From Tilletia caries (taxonomy: Eukaryota > Basidiomycota > Exobasidiomycetes > Tilletiales > Tilletiaceae), in assembly GCA_032718865.1 (NCBI GenBank), contig JALUTQ010000033.1, forward strand, positions 186,001-250,000: a stretch of 64,000 nucleotides of DNA. Direction: 5' to 3'. This document shows, one piece after another, positions 1-10,655 of the stretch (position 1 is the stretch's first letter; every line of letters starts with the position of its first letter). The translations under genes were made by a program, and so were the position numbers. Under the pieces are notes generated by a model that ran no database searches, was not told where the DNA came from, and worked only from the letters and a program-made list of their open reading frames with translations.

Positions 1-354
1 AATTGATAGTCTTGCGCGGGAGTAAGCGGGACGCAGAGCCTTGCGAGGGAAGTGGAGGTGCAAGGAGAGCGGAATAGAAATGATGAGAACGAGACACGAC
101 TGACGTGGCGAGTGACCATCACTTCGCTCGACTTGCTCGCTACGCTCTGTTCAAGGACCCACCCACCTCCCCGGGTCCTCCCCATTTGCGTCTGCGTCGC
201 CCCAACGCTCCGGGTCAGACTGCATCGACGTGCGAGCGGGAACGCTCTTACCCAACCCTCACTGCACACGCTGTGCATAGGCGCATGTATCCAGACCAGA
301 ACCAGTTACAATTAGAAACGTTACACGTGGCCACATCACTGAGCGAGCAAGGCT
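1..354 (+). repeat. Left arm of 354-bp inverted repeat
   Basis: This stretch is the reverse complement of 8176-8529 without gaps. I counted five mismatches, for example AGGAG/AGAAG and ATTAG/ATCAG, so identity is about 98.6%. The match runs to the window edge, so the true outer boundary and any target duplication cannot be seen. Similarity stops abruptly at GGCT (351-354). The arms bracket about 7.8 kb of unrelated sequence. They could be terminal inverted repeats of a large element or an inverted segmental duplication. Confidence 0.85.
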
Positions 355-1982
355 GCGCGATCGCGCGATCAGTGATCAGTTGTATAAAACAGATTTCCCA
401 GCCCAAGTACCAATCACGCATCCCTGCGAGGCGAACCAAACAGATTGACAATATACGCTCTACGCCCCCCTTGCGTGATGTAAAACAGAACGTCTCATTG
501 CATACTGCACCAACTCGGATGTTTCCAGCCGCAAACGTTCTGAACTTCCTCGCTTGGTGGTCCCACATTCAATTCCGTCCGAGCGTCCAGATAGCAAGCG
601 AGGAGAGTGGAGGCTTTAGAACGACTTTTGTTCCCAAGAGGCCTGCCTTGAGACAGATATAGATGCTGCGGTAGCGGCTTACCCTGCCGAGGGTCTGTGC
701 CGCGCGAGACTGGGGTTTTCACGGACGTCCGGAACGCCCTGACCTTTTGCCGCATTGCTCACGGTCATATCCCATACTTCTCCCACGCTATCACTCCGAA
801 GCTATGAGCTGGCGCTGCACGGACTGCCTGCCTTGAGAACAGCGTCCAAGTGGCGTGCACATCCAGATTTACACGGGAAGGAAGGTTGCTGCGTTGACGC
901 TATGCTCGAGACTATGATTCTCGTCGAACGTTCATACTCAATGCTGTCCGGGCTGTCGATGCTCCCGTCTGCTCTCCACTGTTCTTCATCATCATAAGCT
1001 CATCTATCGCAAGTGATGAGGTCTGAAGCCTGAAGCTCTGAAGCTGTACAGAGGGTATGCTTGAAGCTGCCTTTGTCGGCGAGCTTCCTTTGTTATGTGG
1101 GATGCTCAAGACGAGTGTGACCGTATGATGTACACCGCAACGAGTTGAGTCAGGCGGTATTTTTTCCTTACTGGTCGCCATCCACACCCTCTTCTCTCTC
1201 TCCATCAAATTCAGACTCGGACTTGTCCTCCTCGAATCGAACTCGTCGCTCAGTCATGCCATTGACATCCTTTCCTCTGTTCCCATCTCCAAACGATCTT
1301 GCTTCACAGTAGTGTGTACTTGCCCCATCTGCTAAATAGGTGTCTCTGAGGAAGAAGGCCGAGTCCTCTACCCATGTCTGTTGGGATCCCGGGCCTGAGG
1401 ATGTCTGTTAGTGTCGTGCCTCTGTTGAACCCTGAACCCGAACTTGGAGTGCCAATGGTCTGGTGCACAAGTTGCAAGCTAAGCGCTCAGCTTGCGCTTT
1501 CTCATACCTACTTTTTGCACGCCCTCACGCCGCCTCACTCCTCCTGATGCCAACCTCCATTCGCGCTGACATTCATTCTCTGACAGCTTCAGTCCCATCC
1601 CTGGCACCTGAAGCCGGACAGCCGACCATCGCAGTGGCTGATTGATCCGTGACAGATTCTTGGTTGAGAAGCCTGTCCACGTCATGCCTCCTCTGGAGCC
1701 ATGAGTGCACCTTGACACATCCTCCGACACAGCTCTTCTGCTCTCCTTCTCCACACTTTTGAATGCAGGTGCTCAGCCGACCCACGGACCCTCAGATCCA
1801 CGGACCCTCAGATCCACGGACCCAGCGCTCGGACCTTCTGGCCGCTGGTTAGCGCTTCCAGCCTTCGGCGCCGCAAGTCTTTCCTTCCCCTTACAGTTTT
1901 CTGCACCCGGATTTCCAGGCTTCTTTCATCCATACCCGCACTTCAGCACCATGGTCGCCTCTTCTAGCTATACACTGCATGC
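355..1982. other. No recognisable gene
   Basis: Only short overlapping open frames on both strands and no recognisable domain. A short tandem repeat with unit GGACCCTCAGATCCAC lies at about 1786-1822 (roughly 2.5 copies). Confidence 0.5.
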
Positions 1983-2321
1983 CATCGGACGAAGCGACAG
2001 CGAGTCTTTTGTCTTGACGACCCGACCAGCGAAGCCGACTATGCGCACCAGCAGCTTCATCAGCGCCGTTCTCAGCATCTATCCACCATCTTGCTCGCTC
2101 AGAAGCCCTCCGCGACCACGCTCTACTCGAGCTCAGGTGTCCCGTCCTACACCAAGAGGACTAGCCCTGCAGCAACCTCGTCGGCTCCCTAGATCAGCAG
2201 GCGCTCCCTACAGCTGCTCGTTGACGCCTTAGAGCAGCTGGCTCTCGCGAATAAGGCCTACACTTCTATCGCATCGACGCTTCTACTCCGCGATGAGCAG
2301 CAGTATCTGCACGCGCTTTAA
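1983..2321 (+). pseudogene. Degenerate coding remnant, family unknown
   Basis: One frame reads as protein-like sequence. It contains an acidic/Gln-rich segment around DDPTSEADYAHQQL and, further on, a helical segment LVDALEQLALANKAY followed by LLLRDEQQYLHAL before TAA at 2319. The frame is broken by TAG at 2190, and short stretches in other frames near 2185-2205 look like continuation, so one or two frameshifts are likely. The amphipathic leucine-rich composition suggests a helical subunit of a complex, but I do not recognise the family. It could also be chance. Confidence 0.25.
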
Positions 2322-4862
2322 GCTCGATATCTGTCCCCGCAAAACATTCGGCGACGCCCAACGCGAAGGGCCTACTCTTTCGCGTCTCTACATCAGTAGA
2401 TCCATTCATTCTCGAGCCACCGCCTGTCTCGGGACTAGTTTCTCTTCGACCGCGGAGCCCACACCTGAGGCCAACTGTCCGTACCGTTCCTTCTTCTGGC
2501 ACTTGTCGTTCGACCTCGTCTGGTGTTTCATCCCGACCGTATCAAGCGGCTTTCTCCTTACACGGCTTTCAAAGCGACACGCGCATCTCATCTTCGCAGC
2601 GCTGTACAAGGGCGCTCGTTGAGATACTCAGTGGGCATCGGAGCTCGACCCAGTGCACCAACAGCATCGCAGCCACATCGTTCAGCTATGGATTGCACCT
2701 TCAGGGCGGCGTTGCCTGTCCCTGTACCTCGCGCTCGCGCCCCGCGTCATTCAGCTCTGCTAGTCCTCTCCTGGCATGACACCTGGCGATACATACCTTT
2801 TCGCCTTTCTTCGACGCCCATACTCGCCATGCCAGTCTCTCTGCTGCATGGTCTGCTACTGTCCACAGCCTCAACGATGATGTCGCATCTTTGACCGCTC
2901 ATGTCCGCGTCAGCCGCCCTGTATTCGCATCCAGCAGCACTCTATCGGCACTTCCGAGGGCGGCAGATGAACTCTGCGACAGACACGGAGGCCGTTCACT
3001 CGCCAGCGCAGTCCTCGGATCGTTATCCTGCCTCTCGGCTCCGTTCTTACCCGTCCAGACTGTCCAAGCTGGCCCGGGAATGGCAGCTGGCACAGCCTGT
3101 TGCACTGCACCGGTATACATCCTCGAAAATAGCCCGCGTTTATAGCACTACCGAATCAGGTCCTGGGCACCGTGTGGATAACGGAGGTACGAAGACCGCG
3201 TGCAGAGGGGGAGATGGCCTAGACGCAGACGTAACCTCGCGGTATTTGAGGAAACGATCTGCTACCCATCCCTGTAGGTGGTGCAAAAGCCTGCTGCGAA
3301 GCAAGTCAGCATCGGGAAAAGATTTCAAGGTGCGTATATCGTTCGGTTTGAGAGTCAGTCTCTGCTGCCCCTCATAACAGCAGCCACCGCCCGTGTGACG
3401 GGGCCGCTTCGCGCAGAAGGTGACTTTCGATGATAAAGGGTAGCTGACGTCTTCTATCCCAGTGCGAGCAGGTGCAGATATCGCTCTCGACAACATCATG
3501 CTCAAACCGCTCGGTGGCGTTTGTTTGTTGCGGTAAAGTTGGCAACAAACAAATGGCACTTGAGGCTTGAGAGCGCCAGCTCTTTATCATGTGTGATCAC
3601 AATAGATCGCCGCAGGAGTGCTCTCCGAGAACAATTCGGTGTGGCGCAGACACCCTGAGCTCCTCGTTCCCTGCCTTTACTCCTGGTTCTCGATTAACTT
3701 CAGTCTGAGAAACGTTCTTTCCCTCACAGTCCTTCCGTCGCTTTCGTCCGCCAGCAAGCCAATCGCATCTCAAATCCAAGCTCTCTTGGACGTCCCGCCT
3801 TTCGCTCCCACCTATCTCTGAGCGCCTCAAGGAGCTCTATTTGGTGGTGTGGACCAGCAGCTATTCGTCTCACCAGGTCTCTGATTTCAGGTCCCACGAT
3901 GGCCCCGGTCCCAGGGCTAGGTTTGCTGCTCGCACCGTATCAATAAATTATGCGACCGCGCAGACCATCTGGCCCTAATATCTTCTGCCCCTTCATAACT
4001 TTGTTCAGCCGCGCACCAATTATCAGATCCGATCGCCCAGAGGAAGCTCAGCCACAGGTTCGAAGACTGCCGGAATTTCGACATATCGTGGCGCATCAGG
4101 TGTTATGGCAGGGCCGACGTCAGCATGTTGCCTCTCCCATTTATTTGTGCTCTCTCGGTGACATTTGCCTTCTATCCAGATATCAAAAAGTGAGGCAGAG
4201 ATTCCTGCTCATCGGTGCTCACGTCACAACGACTACTCGGCCCATCCCAGAACCACTCGCTGCTTCCCATGCTGTAAAACAAATGGCTCTCCCATAAATC
4301 AACCAGGCGGCAGCACAGATCCGAAGCTCTCGGTTCCAACCTCCCCCGAAATATAACATTGTGCCGGAAGTATATTCACTCCTCCATTCCTTCAGCCATT
4401 TTCGGAACCTCACGCCATTCGAGGACAAAGGGGCCATCCTAATCGCACTGCCAGGTGCTCTCTGCTCACCTTTGTTTCCAAACTCTTGACCACGACAGGT
4501 ACCGCAGCACAGGACCGACGCAGCCCTGCCTTTTCGGCTTTCCTTTCCATTACGTTCGGATCCTACTCACTGGTACCTTTGGCGACGTATCAGATTGTGT
4601 GGCGACACGGCGATACAAAAGAAGGTGAGTTGGACTGAGCACTCCACGTCTATGGCTGACCGCTCGTACCATTGTTCCTCTGACCTTGCCCAGATCACAT
4701 CACAATCCCTGTTGCCCCAAGAAGGCAGTACAGCTCTCGACCACAGCCACTCGGCATCCATTGTCCGCCAAGCGCTTGACCATCCTCAAATCCTAATCCT
4801 CTCTTCCATGCCTCTTGCAGAGAAAGTTCAGCGCATCACCTCCAAGACTCATAGAGGTCTCT
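2322..4862. other. No recognisable gene
   Basis: About 2.5 kb with many short open frames, low-complexity Ser/Arg/Pro translations and no domain I can name. It may hold decayed sequence continuing from the remnant upstream. Confidence 0.45.
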
Positions 4863-4869
4863 TATAAAA
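4863..4869 (+). promoter_or_regulatory. TATA box for small Cys-rich gene
   Basis: TATAAAA lies 114 bp upstream of the ATG at 4977, a normal distance for a fungal core promoter. Confidence 0.45.
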
Positions 4870-4976
4870 GGAGATGGCCAACTTGCGTCTGCACCGGCAA
4901 TTTCGACACCATCTCGTCCTTCCTCAAGAGCTCACCACATCAAGGCTTTCATTCGACATAGCTCCGACCAACAGCC

Positions 4977-5162
4977 ATGTGTCAACAACAGATCGACTTA
5001 TCACTCTGCCCGTCCTGTGGGGGATGCATTGATGTCGTCGAAGATAACCCCATCCAGGCGTGTGGAAAGGAGGACTGTAACAGCGTGGAGGTAACCAAAA
5101 ACGAGGAGGACAACGATGGTCCCTGCGAGGAGTGCTTGGAACGGATGAGTAATAGGTATTGA
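4977..5162 (+). CDS. Small cysteine-rich protein, zinc-ribbon-like (61 aa)
   Basis: A 61-residue acidic protein starting MC. Its cysteines are arranged as CPSCGGC, then CGKEDC, then CEEC near the C-terminus. The spacing (two CxxC knuckles around a CGxxDC core) suggests zinc binding by a single small domain. There is no signal peptide and no membrane segment. A paralogue with the same skeleton is encoded on the opposite strand at 9573-9746: both begin MC, have a CxxCG, a CGxxDC and a final CxxC followed by an acidic patch. The ATG has a TATA box 114 bp upstream. Such tiny Cys proteins are common in fungal genomes without assigned function; an effector role is unlikely without a secretion signal. 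Function unknown. Confidence 0.55.
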   Translation: MCQQQIDLSLCPSCGGCIDVVEDNPIQACGKEDCNSVEVTKNEEDNDGPCEECLERMSNRY

Positions 5163-6478
5163 GGACGCTCCGTTCCTTTACTTCGTAGGTGAGCGACACA
5201 GCAACTTGATCTTCAGGGATTGACTTCTGACTTGTGTTCGATCATTCCTCACGGTCGAAGAGATCGATACCAAAGGACGCGCCTCGCTGTGCTCGACATC
5301 TCGGCTTTCCTTCACATCAAATTGAGGGCGTCAACCACGCGCTCAGGCAACACTCCTCTATCTCTCCATGATATACTCCCACCTTCCCTTCCTGTCCTCC
5401 TTTTCCTTGCCCTTTTCGAAGCTTGAGGGATGCCGACGTCTTGCATTGCAGATCATCTTATCAGGCATATATCGAGGTGCAACTTTGCGATGGAGCGACA
5501 AAGAACAAGAAGTCGGAACGTCAACCTCACCAGGGAGCATGTCTGATCCATAGTATCCTCTTCCTAACCAAACACTCGTTGAAAATACTCCTTCTTCCCG
5601 ACTCAGAAACACTTGCGCCGAGTTAGAGCATCGCTTCTCCGGACAGCCTTTATGAACGCGGCCTTCTCAGGAATACATTACGCTCGCTAACCGCCAGTCG
5701 CCCTTGAGAGGGTCCACGTTCGCTGGGCACTATTCGTCCTCTGCTCTGATATCTGATATCAGATGCCGCGCGCACCGCACGCACCGCACGCACCGCGAGG
5801 CACAGCTGGAACATAATTGATGAGTCCACATTCTTCTCATTCCTGCGTTCGCACTTCCGGTGCACGTGCAAATCGCTATTCAAAGTCCCATAGCAAACTC
5901 TATCGCTGTTAGCCTCTACGCTACTAGCTGCTCCGACAGTCGTGCGTTTTTCATCAGGAGCAAAGTATGTTTGTTGGCTTGCTAAAGTGGCACTCCCATT
6001 AAATCAAGGCTAGAGCTTCGGGTCGCGATACACTGACATTTGACGGCTGTTTCGGCTTCTTCCCCCATATTGTTCTCCTGGTGTCCCACCACCGTCAGGC
6101 AGCGACCCACTGTAGGTGCTGAGGATGAAAGCATGAGACCAGCGTGCATAAGCGATGCTTTGTGTCACTGCCCTGCTGGCGCAGAGATGTTGCGCATGCA
6201 CGTCCAATCTACTGTCATGATGAAGGCATCTACTCCTGCTCTCGATAACGACTTCGGCGTCCAGTCTGTTCCCTGAATCGCCATCTTTTACTCCTTGACA
6301 GATGATGGTGTCCTGTGTCTTCAACTCTTCAGCAGAACGAGACGGTGTCCTCACTTTACCTTGCATTTCTTTTCTTCTCAGATAGGATTCCTGCTGCATC
6401 CCAACTTCCACTGCCCTTGTCAACATCCTCCCTTCCCCGTCACCGTCACCTTCACTCTTCTCATCCACACATCAGTCC
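5163..6478. other. No recognisable gene
   Basis: Short frames only. A small GCACCGCAC tandem lies near 5766-5800. The last few hundred bases before 6479 are pyrimidine-rich, as expected upstream of a fungal gene. Confidence 0.4.
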
Positions 6479-8029
6479 ATGATGCGATACGACACGACAC
6501 AGGCCTCTCGATCCCGCTCCAGGTACGTATCTTCTGGGCACTGCCGTTTCCGTGTTGCGTGAAGGCGCTGATGGGCCACTTTCACTCACGTATTGCAGCA
6601 CTGAGATTCGGAAGCTCCACTCCCATATCGCGACACCGCTTTCAAGCTCACACTCGAGCGCTGAAAGTCGGAGATCTCGCGCTCGGCCAGAGACACTGCT
6701 TTCCAGCAGCGACGAGGAAGAGGCCTTCCAGCACGTCGGCTTCGAATATGGCAGTGAAGTCGGTAGCAACCGCTCCGGCTTCACATCCCAAATGGAACCG
6801 CGACGGCCGTTTGGCTACTTCCGGCCAAAAGTCGACGCGCTATCAGAGGCTTGCAAGAACTCGGTCTCCTTCCCCCTTCCCTCAACGTCCGCATCCTGCG
6901 CCTTCCCGGTAGTCCCACACACCGCCTGTTTCGCATCAGTCTCGACTCTGACGCACCACGAATTCTACACGTCGCCCGCCGATCCGACTACGATCTCCGG
7001 CCTGCTTCGAACGTCATCTGTCGGCTTCGCAAACACGCATCCCTGCCAGTTCCGGAGCTGCTCTTTAGGCAGCGCACGTCAGACAACGTTCTCGGTCGGC
7101 CGTGGATGATGACGTCCGACGTTCCTGGCGTTGCTCTCGATAGCGTCTATCGGACAATGTCGATTCAGGAGCGCAGCTCCATCGCCTGGCAGCTCGCAAA
7201 GCTCATCACCGACATTGCCTGCACGCCTGCTCCAGAACAGATGGGTCCTGCTGTCGTTGACGGTTTCGGAAATCGAGTCATTCAGGCCCGTGCTACGCCT
7301 TCACTTCCCTTCAGAACTCCTCTCCCACATATACGCGCACCCGCACAAGATTCAGTAACCCCTGGTTACGACCGGCACGACCGCTCGGACGTGCCCGCGT
7401 CGCTGAGCAGCAACTGGTTGCGACTGATCAAGAAGAAGAAGAGTTGTCCCACTTTTCGAGGAACAGGGCCTACCATCGAGTCACAAAAAGCCGCCTCCGT
7501 CTTTTCGGCCTTCCAGCACGAGATATCGAGCGATAGCGAAGGCTCGGACACGCAGGAACTCGTGTTCTTCCACCCCGGCCTCGACCCACGCAACATCTAC
7601 GTGCAGCTGTCGGGGAACCCTTGGGCGTCCTCATCGACGGGCCAATTTTTCCATCAATGGACCATATCTGGCGTCATCTCCTGGGAAGGGTGCCGGGTCT
7701 CGACCATCGGAGAAGCGTTCAAGATGCCGGAGTTCCTTATGGAGCAGCCGTGCTCCAACACAAGACTGTGCCGCTCCGGTTGCACCTGTGTCGCTAATGC
7801 TAGCTTCACTGCCAACGCGGCCGAGCAAGTCCGGCAATACTTCCAGAGTGGTCTTCGAGAGTATCGCGGCCAGATCGTCCATGCCGGCCATAACTACAGC
7901 AGTCCGTGCGTCAACCGCAAGTCCTTTGGCTCCCGATTGAGGAGCGCCTTTCAGCACAAGACGTTGCGACTGTTTGCGCTTCCCGTTCTGCGGAAGACAA
8001 GCAAACATTCTGCTACACGAGGAACGTGA
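6479..8029 (+). CDS. APH-like phosphotransferase / pseudokinase with one frameshift
   Basis: Exon 1 is 6479-6522 (ATG ATG start, donor GTACGT), the intron is 6523-6598 ending TTGCAG, and exon 2 runs to TGA at 8029. The first part is low-complexity, including a SSSDEEE stretch. The kinase fold follows: a beta-strand region RILRLPG...HRLFRI, the pattern HASLPVPELL (typical xPVPxV helix), GRPWMMTSDVPG (hinge), and a C-lobe HPGLDPRNIYV followed by ISGVISWEG. Family members normally have HxDxxxxN and DWE. Here the first Asp is Gly and the second is Ser, so both catalytic acids appear lost. Reading requires a one-base shift at the C5 run 6872-6876. The gene lies just inside the right arm of the inverted repeats. 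It is a degenerate or pseudo-kinase of the fungal APH superfamily; the substrate is unknown. Confidence 0.6.
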
Positions 8030-8175
8030 CAAGGGCAATGTTACTCCGCTCAGCTGGCTCATTTTCTGGTTCTCCTTTGCTCGTACGTTCCATCTTTGCA
8101 CCATATTTAAATAGTACTCCCTCATAGAAGCTCGGAATTAGAGATGACTAGTTTGACTTGTGGAAGGCAGATTCA

Positions 8176-8529
8176 AGCCTTGCTCGCTCAGTGGTGTGGC
8201 CACGTGTAACGTTTCTGATTGTAACTGGTTCTGGTCTGGATACATGCGCCTATGCACAGCGTGTGCAGTGAGGGTTGGGTAAGAGCGTTCCCGCTCGCAC
8301 GTCGATGCAGTCTGACCCGGAGCGTTGGGGCGACGCAGACGCAAATGGGGAGGACCCGGGGAGGTGGGTGGGTCCTTGAACAGAGCGTAGCGAGCAAGTC
8401 GAGCGAAGTGATGGTCACTCGCCACGTCAGTCGTGTCTCTTTCTCGTCATTTCTATTCCGCTCTTCTTGCACCTCCACTTCCCTCGCAAGGCTCTGCGTC
8501 CCGCTTACTCCCGCGCAAGACTATCAATT
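8176..8529 (-). repeat. Right arm of 354-bp inverted repeat
   Basis: Reverse complement of 1-354. Homology ends outward at AATT (8526-8529) where the window start cuts the other arm, and inward at 8176. A degenerate open frame runs through both arms with near-identical translations, but it looks incidental. Confidence 0.85.
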
Positions 8530-8943
8530 GAAGCCAACAAGCATGATAAGTCTTTCCAGATAAAGAGGTATTCCGCCAAATTTAGCAGAGTCTTGACAGG
8601 TATGACTATCACTCCAGCACTGCATTCGTCTTCCTCCAGTCAACGTCTTCTTCCTCCATTATCTTCCTTCTTTTCATCTGGGTCCTAGACGCAGCCGGCG
8701 GGGGAGGTGAGAGAAGGACGAGGGCTGGCGGGCAAGGGGAGCAGGCATTTTGCAGGTCCAGAAATCTGGTGTGAGAATGAAGTTAGTGATAGGGAAAGAA
8801 GAATGGCTGCCGTATACTCTACCAAGAATTCTTATATGAGCTCCTTACTATGCTGACTGCTGAATGACCGCCCGAGACATGTCTGTGCTGGAGACTCCGA
8901 CACCTTACACCCGCTCGGACCTTGGCACATTGCGGCATGGGCG
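8530..8943. other. No recognisable gene
   Basis: AT/CT-rich spacer between the inverted repeat and the palindromic element; nothing supported. Confidence 0.5.
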
Positions 8944-9240
8944 TTTCTAATGGCCGCCCCCCGGGGCGGCCCTCCAATTGAGCCCGCCCCCCCTAGCACC
9001 GCTGCTTTCCGAACCAAAAACACCGCCCCCGGGTCTTCATAGCGTGATCACCAATCACCAACTACACTCTAACGTGTCGATATGCGAGCCGTGAGATAAT
9101 TGAGACTTACGTAATGATCATGGGGGGCGGAAATTTTGAGGGGCATTGAAAGGTGGGGGGCGGGCTTAAGAACATTCTCCATACGTACCCGCCCCGGGGC
9201 GGCCAAAGGCTCCGAGCCGCCCCGGGGCGGCCATTAGAAA
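8944..9240. mobile_element. GC-rich palindromic MITE-like element (297 bp)
   Basis: The ends are perfect 17-bp inverted repeats, TTTCTAATGGCCGCCCC and its complement at 9224-9240. A second inverted pair lies inside (GAGCCCGCCCCCC near 8980 against GGGGGGCGGGCTT near 9157). Several GGCCGCCCCGGGGCGGCC-type palindromes sit next to the ends. It encodes no protein. Size and terminal repeats fit a miniature inverted-repeat element. TA occurs symmetrically four bases inside each end, so the true termini may be at ATGGCCGCC with a TA duplication, but I cannot confirm that. Confidence 0.5.
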
Positions 9241-9572
9241 AGTCCTTGCGGCATTCCCTTCAACAAGAGCGCTCGGACCTTCAGGCTTCAGGCTTCAGGT
9301 GGCTAGTTTGCGATCCATTCCGGCTGCCAGGTGAGAAGCTTTGAGACTGCTTTCCCTACATTTCCAGTTACATAGGGAGTGTAACGATTTCGTCGAGTGG
9401 CAGGCACGGAAGGCAGGGCGAAGTCTGATTTTGTGAGGAATCTAGAACGTCTAACACACTGCCTGCGGGAGGCTCCCCGGATGGAAGAAAGAGGTAAGCA
9501 TCGATCGTCTTGGAGCGGACACCATGTCACATCGCAATGCTACTCACATATCAGGATCTTCGTCCGTGAGTC

Positions 9573-9746
9573 CTAGTCCACTTCCTCGACGCAAACTTTG
9601 CAGAGCTCACTACCCGGCAAATCGTCGTAGACGGGCGGCCGGGGAGTGCAGTCATCTTCTCCGCACGGAATGGTGTCGCACTGGACCTTGCCAGTGTGTC
9701 GGCCACAGTTGCGGCAAGTGAGATTCGTAATCCAGTCTATGCACAT
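9573..9746 (-). CDS. Small cysteine-rich protein, paralogue of 4977-5162 (57 aa)
   Basis: Reading from ATG at 9746 gives a 57-residue acidic protein beginning MCIDW. It has CRNCG, CGEDDC and CKVC, the same skeleton as the gene at 4977-5162. The open frame continues upstream to 9803 through a possible 3' splice site (CCTTCCAG), so a short 5' exon may exist. There is no signal peptide. Likely a one-domain zinc-binding protein of unknown role. The two paralogues are 4.4 kb apart in opposite orientation, one inside and one outside the 354-bp inverted-repeat segment, which implies an older duplication than the repeats. Supported mainly by the cysteine pattern shared with the paralogue. Confidence 0.5.
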   Translation of the reverse strand: MCIDWITNLTCRNCGRHTGKVQCDTIPCGEDDCTPRPPVYDDLPGSELCKVCVEEVD

Positions 9747-10265
9747 CTTCTCGTACTGATTCTGGAAGGTTTGGTGAGTGAGGAACATGTGTGTCTGATT
9801 CACGTCCTGTTCAAAGATTCAAACGTGGTGCGCCCGGTCTTCCCCTTTGTTGCAAACGAGTACACACAAATTTTCCGCCTTGTTCAGGCCTTCCTTTGTG
9901 TTTATATGATGCTAGCGATGTTAGTGCCTTGTTGGACACGCGATCGATAGATGATAAGTACTGTGACGCAATGTGCCCGTGAGAAACGTATATTGTGTGT
10001 GCATAAGCCCAGCATGAACGTCTTGTGCATCCAAAGGGTTGGTCCTGTGGTCCTCCACCTGCGACGATCGATTTTGTCCCCGGAAGACGAAAACGCGCGA
10101 GGTTGCTACGAATATCACGCCCTCGTGTAGACGAATTGCCTCCTCGTTCTTCCGCTACTAATGTGCACGTTTACAGTAAGTATCTTTTGGTCGAGGCTTG
10201 GCTCATTTGGCAAGTACAGCCCCAGTCGAAGTGTCTTTGACTGTCGTCTTTTCCCTATCTTCGCA

Positions 10266-10402
10266 GACGTGCAGACGCGCAGATCCATGGCCCCGAAAGG
10301 ATCGACGAAAGGCTGGTGAAGTACAAAACTGTAGGGATTCAAATCTCCAACTACCTGGATGCTTTGATTGAGCCGTCCGTCGTCAGCATCGCCGCCAAGT
10401 GA
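10266..10402 (+). other. Possible coding exon, family unknown
   Basis: A consensus intron (GTAAGTATC at 10174 to TTCGCAG at 10265) is followed by a frame with helical character (ERIDERLVKYKTVGIQI, then a further stretch ending SIAAK and TGA). The upstream exon could not be linked in phase. The nearest feature downstream is the copia insertion. Could be a short surviving exon of a lost gene or chance. Confidence 0.25.
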
Positions 10403-10512
10403 CCTCGTCACGAATAGGTCAGTGCAGCTTCTTCCCGGTCAATACAACGTAACTTCGCTGATGAGCACGGCGAAGATTTCCTCGCCGGGCGGGCGATACC
10501 AGGCTCAGAAAG

Positions 10513-10616
10513 TGTGAAGTGGAGGTCCGGGCCGGACTACCGTGGGTGCTGCGTGTCCCTTTTTCCCTTCATGTAAAACCTCTTCCTGTCAATGAGAACC
10601 ACCATCAGTTTCCACA
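10513..10616 (+). repeat. 5' LTR of copia element
   Basis: 104 bp, TGTGAAG...TTCCACA, differing from the 3' LTR by one transition. It is unusually short for an LTR. Confidence 0.93.
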
Positions 10617-10632
10617 GGTTATGAGTCCACTG
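10617..10632 (+). other. Primer-binding site, half-tRNA (initiator Met) type
   Basis: GGTTATGAGTCC immediately follows the LTR. Its complement GGACTCATAACC resembles the anticodon stem-loop of initiator tRNA-Met (anticodon CAT), not the tRNA 3' end. This is the priming mode known from Drosophila copia, which uses a 5' half of tRNA-iMet. Confidence 0.7.
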
Positions 10633-10655
10633 CTTAACCCTTAGCTACTCACAAG

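Noticed and set aside
1225..1245. tRNA-like GTTCGATTC on the minus strand
   Set aside because: Flanking stem bases do not pair; no cloverleaf.
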